From positions 1 to 45,730 of the forward strand of contig CAKQHO010000017.1 in NCBI GenBank assembly GCA_934234185.1: a DNA stretch of 45,730 bases, given 5' to 3'. This document shows positions 40,603 through 45,730 of the stretch, one piece after another (the stretch's first letter is position 1; each line of letters begins with the position of its first letter). The notes under the pieces are model-generated. The model made no database searches. It saw only the letters and a program-made list of their open reading frames with translations, and was not told where the DNA came from. This DNA is from an uncultured Psychrobacillus sp. (GTDB taxonomy: Bacteria; Bacillota; Bacilli; Bacillales_A; Planococcaceae). The position numbers and the translations under genes are program-made.

Positions 40603-41124
40603 ATGAAACGATATACATATAAACAACCACTTTCTATAGAACTCACCCCTATGATTAATGTTTATGACGAAGTAGGACAAGTAATATGTAAATTTCAGCG
40701 ATATTATTCTAATAAGCTAAAAAAGATAGTTGATCGCTCAATGGACTATCGTTATTTCCTGGAGTACCGTGTGTATGATAATAACGACCAGCTTCTGTTT
40801 ATCTGTAAGAAGGTGTCGCGAAAGGGCAGAGTCTATTACGTAGCAAGAGATCTAAATTCGATGGAGGATTTTATGATTTCCTATGATAAATGGAAAGAAC
40901 TAGTTGCTGATCTCTTAATTACGGGTAAAGATTTACAGGTAGTAATTGATAAAGAAATGGAGGGTTGGTCAACGTTTCTTTATCAGGAGCAAGAAATAGC
41001 TAGGTGGAAAGCAGATGTAAGCGAAGAATTCACGATTCAACTGGAAATAAACGACGATTCCCCTATTAAGAATCCAGCTTTTTTTATTGGAATCAGTCAG
41101 TGTGTACTATTTATAGGAGCATAA
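40603..41124 (+). CDS. Tubby/LURP-like C-terminal-domain protein
   Basis: 173 residues. The pattern of short beta strands (INVYDEVGQVICKFQRYY, LEYRVYDNNDQLLFICKK, GRVYYVARDL) is that of the Tubby/LURP-one beta-barrel family common in Bacillus genomes. A hydrophobic end (NPAFFIGISQCVLFIGA) may insert into the membrane. Function is unknown; relatives may bind phospholipid. The ATG at 40603 follows AAAGGAGCAAAACTA; the longer frame lacks a site. Confidence 0.65.
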   Translation: MKRYTYKQPLSIELTPMINVYDEVGQVICKFQRYYSNKLKKIVDRSMDYRYFLEYRVYDNNDQLLFICKKVSRKGRVYYVARDLNSMEDFMISYDKWKELVADLLITGKDLQVVIDKEMEGWSTFLYQEQEIARWKADVSEEFTIQLEINDDSPIKNPAFFIGISQCVLFIGA

Positions 41125-41199
41125 TTTTTTACTAGGCAAGTAGTCTTCTATAGTTTAATATTAACAAGTTTTTTAAACCAAGATGGAGGAGTGATTTTG

Positions 41200-41676
41200 A
41201 TGAATATTTATGAGATAAAGGTTAAGAAGCCCGATGGAACAGAATATAACTTAAGTGAATACAAAGGAAAAGCAATGCTAATTGTCAACACCGCAACTAA
41301 GTGTGGGCTGAGTGATCAATTCGAGGGTCTTGAAGATCTATATAAAAAATATCAGCAGAATGGTTTAGTGGTACTTGGCTTTCCTTCCAATCAATTTAAG
41401 CAGGAGCTTGGCGATTCTGGGGAGGCAGAGCAGGCTTGTCGTATGAGCTACGGTGTTACTTTTCCAATGCATGAAATTGTAAAAATTAACGGCAAGGAAG
41501 CACATCAGCTGTTTGATTATTTAACTAGCAATGCCAAGGGTCTACTATCAAAAAATATTAAATGGAATTTTACAAAATTTTTAATTGATAAGAACGGCCA
41601 CGTAGTTAAACGGTTTGGACCTACTGATAAGCCAGAAGCTCTGGAAGAGGACATCAAAATGGTGTTAGCAGAATAG
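41200..41676 (+). CDS. bsaA: Glutathione peroxidase family thiol peroxidase (BsaA-like)
   Basis: 158 residues. It reduces hydroperoxides with thioredoxin or bacillithiol rather than glutathione in this group. The peroxidatic Cys is in NTATKCGLSDQFEGLE at residue 35, and the partner motif is VVLGFPSNQFKQELG (Gln). The WNFTKFLIDKNGHVVKRF segment provides the catalytic Trp and Asn. The second Cys, ACRMSYGV, fits the atypical 2-Cys type. The start ATG follows TGGAGGAGTGATTTTG. Monocistronic. Confidence 0.93.
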   Translation: MNIYEIKVKKPDGTEYNLSEYKGKAMLIVNTATKCGLSDQFEGLEDLYKKYQQNGLVVLGFPSNQFKQELGDSGEAEQACRMSYGVTFPMHEIVKINGKEAHQLFDYLTSNAKGLLSKNIKWNFTKFLIDKNGHVVKRFGPTDKPEALEEDIKMVLAE

Positions 41677-41735
41677 CTTCAACTCGTCGGGTAAATTGGT
41701 CATACTACCATGAATAGGCTAGAAGTTTTAACAGT

Positions 41736-41769
41736 AAAAAACACGTTGGCGGCTAAAGCTACCAACGTG
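41736..41769 (-). terminator. Terminator of the 120-residue hypothetical gene
   Basis: CACGTTGG/CCAACGTG stem with inner GGCT/AGCT pairing and six T residues on the minus strand. Confidence 0.9.
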
Positions 41770-41776
41770 CTTCTAT

Positions 41777-42139
41777 TTAATGGATAGTCGGCTGGTCCAT
41801 TCCAATATGCTTATAAATATAGTTTTTTAACTCCTCTACCGAAAGCTCAATTTCATTTATTTGAAGACTATCTTTAATATATGCTAACTTATTACCCTCT
41901 GTTGCATATGATTGTATGTGTAATATGCTGTCGATATGAAGAATTCCTTCATTTGTTATCATTTGGTCATGCTCCCCAAGAAAGCCTTCTTCCTTAAGCT
42001 CCTGTTGAATGGGAGGCAAGTTACTAGTTAACCCGTTTTTCAGTACGATTGCAAGCTCCCTATCATCCTTTTTATTTCCTAGAAAGTTGCATACATAATA
42101 GGTAAGGAGGACTTGCTCTTTTTCTGTAAGTTTCTCCAT
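41777..42139 (-). CDS. Hypothetical protein, possibly winged-helix
   Basis: 120 residues, soluble. KEEGFLGEHDQMITNEGILHID reads like the wing and last helix of a winged helix (two-residue turn, then T-x-EG). The start LTEKEQVLLTYYVCNFLG would be the preceding helix. No family that I can name. Ribosome site GGGGAAGAGAT. The structured element ending in a terminator at 42251 lies 112 bp upstream on the same strand, so the gene could be controlled by attenuation, or it may simply follow the preceding gene's terminator. Confidence 0.65.
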   Translation of the reverse strand: MEKLTEKEQVLLTYYVCNFLGNKKDDRELAIVLKNGLTSNLPPIQQELKEEGFLGEHDQMITNEGILHIDSILHIQSYATEGNKLAYIKDSLQINEIELSVEELKNYIYKHIGMDQPTIH

Positions 42140-42250
42140 ATCTCTTCCCCATTTCTTTTTACCCTCTTTATTCCTCTTCCCTCTCTTTCTTAAACCTGAA
42201 TCAATCGATTATCACCTGTTTGAAAATAGGTTATAGATAATTTCCTTGCT

Positions 42251-42365
42251 AAAAAAAGACCTGGATAATCCCAAGTCTCTTATGATGGAAATCAGCTGAA
42301 GGGGCAACCCCTCGGTACATCCTGATTGCTAGGGCGGGACAGAGCAGGCTCTTGCACAACTTACC
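42251..42365 (-). ncRNA. Unidentified structured RNA-like element ending in a terminator
   Basis: A GC-rich island in AT-rich DNA. Minus-strand reading: GAGC/GCTC hairpin (GAGCCTGCTC), GGGG-TTG-CCCC hairpin inside an ATCAG/CTGAT pair, then terminator AGACTTGG/CCAGGTCT and seven T (42251-42278). The terminator only pairs fully on the minus strand (G-U). The GGGG/CCCC stem has an extra U-G pair only on the plus strand, so the transcribed strand is not certain. I could not match it to any riboswitch, 6S, SRP or tmRNA family. Confidence 0.45.
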
Positions 42366-42380
42366 TAATAGAAATTATTT

Positions 42381-42779
42381 TTATTGTCCTTTATGCTCCA
42401 TATTGCACGCATTTAATAAGTGACCATCTGGATCTTTAAAGCAGAAGCTTCCTAATCCATCTTCGTTAACATTTAAAGAGCCGACTTCAATTTTATTTTC
42501 CTTGAGCCATTGATAGAAGTCCTTCAAGGTAGGAGTATAGAAATCTATGAAGCTACGGGCGGATTTGGAATGCGTATCAAAGAAGGAGACAGGTATTACC
42601 TCTTCAGTCTGCACTAAGTAAATAGTCGGGACACCTCTTTGTCCGAAGGATAGCATTGCTTCTCTTTCTCCCTTATATTCTAAATGTACACCTATAACAT
42701 TCATGTAGAAATCGATGGAATTCTCCAAATTACTAACTGGAAGTTCAATAGTAGCTATACGAGATATAAAATGAGACAA
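42381..42779 (-). CDS. VOC-superfamily protein
   Basis: 132 residues, a single glyoxalase-fold unit with two babbab halves. It opens HFISRIATIELPVSNLENSIDFYMNVIGVHLEYKG. The end GSFCFKDPDGHLLNACNMEHKG provides the FxDPDGN-like signature, with His replacing Asn. Likely dimeric, metal-dependent or a binding protein; the substrate is unknown. The ribosome site is weak (ATAGGAGGGAGTACTTTG). The structured element lies in its 3' region. Confidence 0.82.
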   Translation of the reverse strand: MSHFISRIATIELPVSNLENSIDFYMNVIGVHLEYKGEREAMLSFGQRGVPTIYLVQTEEVIPVSFFDTHSKSARSFIDFYTPTLKDFYQWLKENKIEVGSLNVNEDGLGSFCFKDPDGHLLNACNMEHKGQ

Positions 42780-42897
42780 AGTACTCCCTCCTATTTATAC
42801 AAGATGATTTAATAATTCTCCATTTTTCTCCAAAATCCTTCTGGTAAATAATAATTGTAACTGCTACAATTTTTTTATTAATAGGAGGTGTATGGGA

Positions 42898-43317
42898 ATG
42901 AATGGAGGATTAGTAAGAGTGGGAACAACCTATATACCAGTTAGTAGCGTGGAAATGGCTTGTAGCTGGTATGAACAGAAATTAGGGGGAATTGTTCAAT
43001 ATAAGGACGATGATAAGGCTATACTAAACTTGGCAAATCAGAGCTTCTTCCTAGTTGCAGCAAAGGAAAGTGAAACAGCAAACTTCGAAGATACTAAAGG
43101 TAAAATTCGCTTTTCCCTTACTTTTGAAGTAGATGGGCTAGAGGCATTGGAAAATCTTCGATTTCAATTTATGGAAAGTGGCATGTTAGTCGGAGAAATA
43201 GAGAATAGAGGACATGCTGGTCGAAACTTTGTGTTTTTCGATTTGGATGGCAATAAGTTTGATGTATGGAGCGAGTTAAGTACAGACTTTAAGGAAAAAT
43301 ATTTGGTAGTAGATTAA
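42898..43317 (+). CDS. VOC-superfamily protein
   Basis: 139 residues. Begins GGLVRVGTTYIPVSSVEMACSWYEQKLGGIVQY and ends GRNFVFFDLDGNKFDVWSELS, the glyoxalase/bleomycin-resistance pattern. It differs clearly from its divergent neighbour at 42381, so it is not a recent duplicate. The start is the second ATG (42898), 9 nt after AGGAGG; the first ATG (42892) lies too close. Substrate unknown. Confidence 0.82.
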   Translation: MNGGLVRVGTTYIPVSSVEMACSWYEQKLGGIVQYKDDDKAILNLANQSFFLVAAKESETANFEDTKGKIRFSLTFEVDGLEALENLRFQFMESGMLVGEIENRGHAGRNFVFFDLDGNKFDVWSELSTDFKEKYLVVD

Positions 43318-43370
43318 TCTATTCTATGATAAGATTTCTCTTGTTATAAAATTGAATAAGAGAAGAAGGA

Positions 43371-44771
43371 ATGAACTTGGCAGTTAGTAAGAAAAAAGAT
43401 TTAGGAGAAAAGTTAAGTTTATTTCACTTAACTTGGCCCATCTTTTTAGAGGTATTTTTGTTTATGTTGATGGGTATTGCTGATACATTTATGCTTAGTG
43501 CTGTTTCGGATGAAGCAGTATCGGGCGTAGGAGCAGCCAATCAGTATATCCATATTGCAATATTAGTATTAGAGGTTGTTGGAAACGGTGCTGCTATTGT
43601 TGTTTCACAATATCTGGGGTCTAAAAGATTTATAGAAGCATCAAAAATATCAGGACTTGCAGTAACACTAAACCTTTGTGTAGGCATTGTGTTAAGTATT
43701 ATTTTTGTTTTATTCTCTAATCGAATGATGAATGCTATGAATCTCCAGGGTGAGGTACTTGCTCATGCGCAACAGTATTTGGCTATAGTCGGAGGCGCCA
43801 TCTTTTTACAGGCCATTATAAATGCACTAGCTGCTATTATCCGGGTGCACGGCTATACTAAGCAAACGATGTTTGTCTCACTAGGCATGAATATCATCCA
43901 TGTAGTCGGAAACTATGTGCTGATATTTGGAAAATTTGGTTTTCCTGAGCTTGGAGTCCAAGGTGCGGCTATTTCTTCAGTAGGTAGTAGATTGATTGCA
44001 ATGCTCGTGTTCTTTTGGCTGCTGTATCAGGTGATGGAGTACAGAGTACAAGTAAACTACTATTTTACTATGTCTAAGGATTATATTAGAAAAATTCTTC
44101 AAATTGGCTTGCCTTCTGCATTTGAACAAATTTTATATCAAGGCTGTCAAATCGTATTTTTATATTATGTAACCTATTTGGGCCCTGAAGCTTTAGCGGC
44201 AAGACAATATGCTGTTAATATTTCGATGTTCACCTATCTATTTGCCATTGCTATTGGAATGGGTACAGCGATTATAGTTGGTAGGTTTGTAGGTGCGGAT
44301 GAGTCTGAAGAAGCTTATCATTCTGTATGGTATAGCGTGAAGCGAGCCATTATATTCACCCTTGTCATGGTTATAGTGGTTATTATTTTCCGATATCAAC
44401 TAATGGGCTTATTTACTGACAATAAAGAAATAGTTCAAATTGGTGCTTCCGTTCTATTGTTAAGTATACTGCTTGAAACGGGAAGAACCTTAAATATAGT
44501 AATTATAAATTCTCTTCGTGCTGCTGGAGATGCTAGCTTCCCGGTGGCGATGGGTGCTTTGTCAATGGTGATGATGAGCCTTCCCTTAGGCTATTTCTTT
44601 GTATTTGTAATGGATTTGGGACTGGTAGGTATTTGGCTAGCAATAGCAGCTGATGAATGGACTCGTGGAATTATTATGTACTTCCGTTGGAAGAACAGAA
44701 AATGGCAAAAGTATGCTTTAGTGAAAAAAGAAACAGAAACAATAGATAAGATAGAGAGCCAGCCGATTTAG
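43371..44771 (+). CDS. MATE-family multidrug efflux transporter (NorM branch)
   Basis: 466 residues with 12 helices in two six-helix bundles. Bundle 1 starts LTWPIFLEVFLFMLMGIADTFMLSAVSDEAVSGVG; bundle 2 starts near residue 235 with ILQIGLPSAFEQILYQG. It exports cationic drugs with a sodium or proton gradient. The ATG at 43371 is very close to AGAAGG, and TTG 43377 is better spaced. Monocistronic, with a terminator at its end. Confidence 0.9.
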   Translation: MNLAVSKKKDLGEKLSLFHLTWPIFLEVFLFMLMGIADTFMLSAVSDEAVSGVGAANQYIHIAILVLEVVGNGAAIVVSQYLGSKRFIEASKISGLAVTLNLCVGIVLSIIFVLFSNRMMNAMNLQGEVLAHAQQYLAIVGGAIFLQAIINALAAIIRVHGYTKQTMFVSLGMNIIHVVGNYVLIFGKFGFPELGVQGAAISSVGSRLIAMLVFFWLLYQVMEYRVQVNYYFTMSKDYIRKILQIGLPSAFEQILYQGCQIVFLYYVTYLGPEALAARQYAVNISMFTYLFAIAIGMGTAIIVGRFVGADESEEAYHSVWYSVKRAIIFTLVMVIVVIIFRYQLMGLFTDNKEIVQIGASVLLLSILLETGRTLNIVIINSLRAAGDASFPVAMGALSMVMMSLPLGYFFVFVMDLGLVGIWLAIAADEWTRGIIMYFRWKNRKWQKYALVKKETETIDKIESQPI

Positions 44772-44788
44772 GTCTAGGCTCTTTTTTT
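44755..44788 (+). terminator. Terminator of the MATE gene
   Basis: AGAGCC/GGCTCT stem with an inner GCC/GGT pair and six T residues. The stem begins inside the last codons of the gene. Confidence 0.85.
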
Positions 44789-44818
44789 ATTTCCAATCCT
44801 TAAAGGAAATATACGCAT

Positions 44819-44854
44819 GAAAAAGAGAGTCCAACATAACACGTAGTTGGACTC
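44819..44854 (-). terminator. Terminator of the aminotransferase gene
   Basis: GAGTCCAAC/GTTGGACTC stem with a 10-nt loop, then TTTTTC on the minus strand. Confidence 0.88.
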
Positions 44855-44883
44855 CCTATAGTTTTGATGCATGAAATTCTATA

Positions 44884-45730
44884 TTAGCTTACAGGTATTT
44901 TTACTTGCTCTGGTTGTATATGCAGCATTTTTAACTGTTTAACTGCCTTTTGAAGAGTGAAAATATCTTGGACAAGCGCCATTCGAACATAGCCAGCACC
45001 AGCTGATCCAAAAACAGTACCTGGTACGACAACTACCCCTGTTTGCTTAATTACTTCAAAGGCAAAATCTTTATCATTTAGGGAATAAGGATATTTTGCC
45101 CAAACAAACATACCTCCTTCAGAAGGAGCAACCGTCCAACCGAGCCCTTTCAAACCTTCTGTTAATATCTTGTGTCTTTCGGAAAAAGTTTTTCGGAGAT
45201 TTTCGGTAATAGCCTCTGCGTTGTTGAGAGCAATAATTCCTGCTTCCTGGATAGGACCGTAGATGCCAAAGTCTAAATTTGATTTTAATTGTTTCATAAT
45301 GCCGATCATCTCTGCATTCCCTGCGATATATGCGATTCTGGTACCGGCTAAGCTGAAGCTTTTAGACAAGGAGTTGATTTCCATCCCGACTTCCATTGCT
45401 CCTGGGGTAGCTAAGAAACTAAACGGTCCATTTCCATTAAAATAAAATTCAGAGTAGGCAGCATCGTGCAATATGATAATGTTGTAGGTTTTGGCAAATA
45501 ACACAACCTGCTCAAAAAAACCTACGCTAGGCATTGCCGGTACAGGATTTCCAGGTAGATTTAAAATCATTAGCTTTGCCTTTGAAGCCACTTCTTCCGG
45601 AATGGATGTTAAATCCGGTAAGTAGCCATTCTCTTCTAATAAGTCCATATAATAAGGAGTGGCACCGGCAAGCTTTATCCCTGCATCATAAGCAACATAG
45701 CCTGGGTTAGTAGTAAGAATAATATCACCC
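44884..45730 (-). CDS. Class I/II PLP-dependent aminotransferase (5' end outside the window)
   Basis: At least 282 C-terminal residues; the frame stays open to the window edge, so the N-terminus is missing. Visible are the substrate-side TTNPGYVAYDAGIKLAGA, the cofactor segment LNLPGNPVPAM, the Asp that pairs with the pyridine N (IILHDAAYSEF), the PLP Lys in NSLSKSFSLAGTRIAY, and a C-terminal Arg in GYVRMALVQ for the substrate carboxylate. It resembles LL-diaminopimelate/aspartate-type aminotransferases of the I-gamma group. Exact substrate uncertain. Confidence 0.85.
   Translation of the reverse strand, partial: GDIILTTNPGYVAYDAGIKLAGATPYYMDLLEENGYLPDLTSIPEEVASKAKLMILNLPGNPVPAMPSVGFFEQVVLFAKTYNIIILHDAAYSEFYFNGNGPFSFLATPGAMEVGMEINSLSKSFSLAGTRIAYIAGNAEMIGIMKQLKSNLDFGIYGPIQEAGIIALNNAEAITENLRKTFSERHKILTEGLKGLGWTVAPSEGGMFVWAKYPYSLNDKDFAFEVIKQTGVVVVPGTVFGSAGAGYVRMALVQDIFTLQKAVKQLKMLHIQPEQVKIPVS

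Noticed and set aside
42241..42365. Glycine or lysine riboswitch
   Set aside because: Only the short CTGAAGGGGCAA string is similar. The conserved core elements and a matching downstream gene are missing.
1..45730. Prophage, transposon or integrative element
   Set aside because: No transposase, integrase, phage structural gene or terminal repeats were seen. The apparent accessory genes are single units with host-like signals.

Overview
The window reads as chromosomal DNA of a low-GC, endospore-forming Firmicute of the Bacillaceae/Planococcaceae type (a Psychrobacillus/Sporosarcina-like bacterium is my best guess; no rRNA or marker gene is present to prove it). Evidence: strong AGGAGG-type ribosome sites with frequent TTG/GTG starts, many hairpin-plus-T-run terminators, a T-box leader, a SigB-type promoter, a CcpA (cre) site, menaquinone synthesis (MenA), CtaG, YndM-like and small spore-protein-like genes. 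No tRNA, rRNA, CRISPR array, transposase or prophage genes were seen.

Layout. 1-1.4 kb: small membrane protein and a CzcD zinc-type exporter. 1.5-9.5 kb: a minus-strand catabolic operon for 2-keto-3-deoxygluconate (KDG). It has an IclR/KdgR regulator, a tripartite tricarboxylate-type transporter (tctCBA), KDG kinase, KDPG aldolase, an EamA transporter, KduD and a second dehydrogenase. A cre site lies upstream of the regulator, and two GTTCC-N7-GGAAC palindromes flank the tctC promoter. 9.5-19.6 kb: stress and resistance-type genes (GNAT acetyltransferases including an AAC(6')-like enzyme, two APH-fold kinases, a methyltransferase, a FrnE-like thiol oxidoreductase), a manganese-type CDF exporter, MenA, and a PadR/HAAS pair whose HAAS protein is frameshifted. 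19.6-24.5 kb: a pyruvate-oxidase-like ThDP enzyme behind a SigB promoter, YjdM, VOC proteins, a NaK-like channel with an odd selectivity filter, and a SAM hydroxide adenosyltransferase behind a T-box that I read as methionine-specific. 25.0-25.5 kb: a minisatellite with a 21-bp period.

25.5-45.7 kb: more GNATs, peptidase E with an overlapping phosphatase, three consecutive secreted helical proteins of unknown function (29.8-31.7 kb), a protein joining an XRE-like helix-turn-helix to an ATP-synthase-beta-like domain with a dead P-loop (32.0-33.1 kb), a DUF2243-CtaG-spore protein-YndM cluster, an Asn-rich low-complexity protein, a divergent CorA-like protein, EamA, MFS and MATE exporters, a BsaA-type peroxidase, VOC proteins, and an aminotransferase cut by the window edge. 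A GC-rich, apparently structured element at 42.25-42.37 kb is unexplained.

Most promising for novelty: the HTH/AtpD-like fusion, the T-box-controlled SAM hydrolase, the secreted-protein trio, the structured element near 42.3 kb, and the TTT-type KDG operon with its paired operators.
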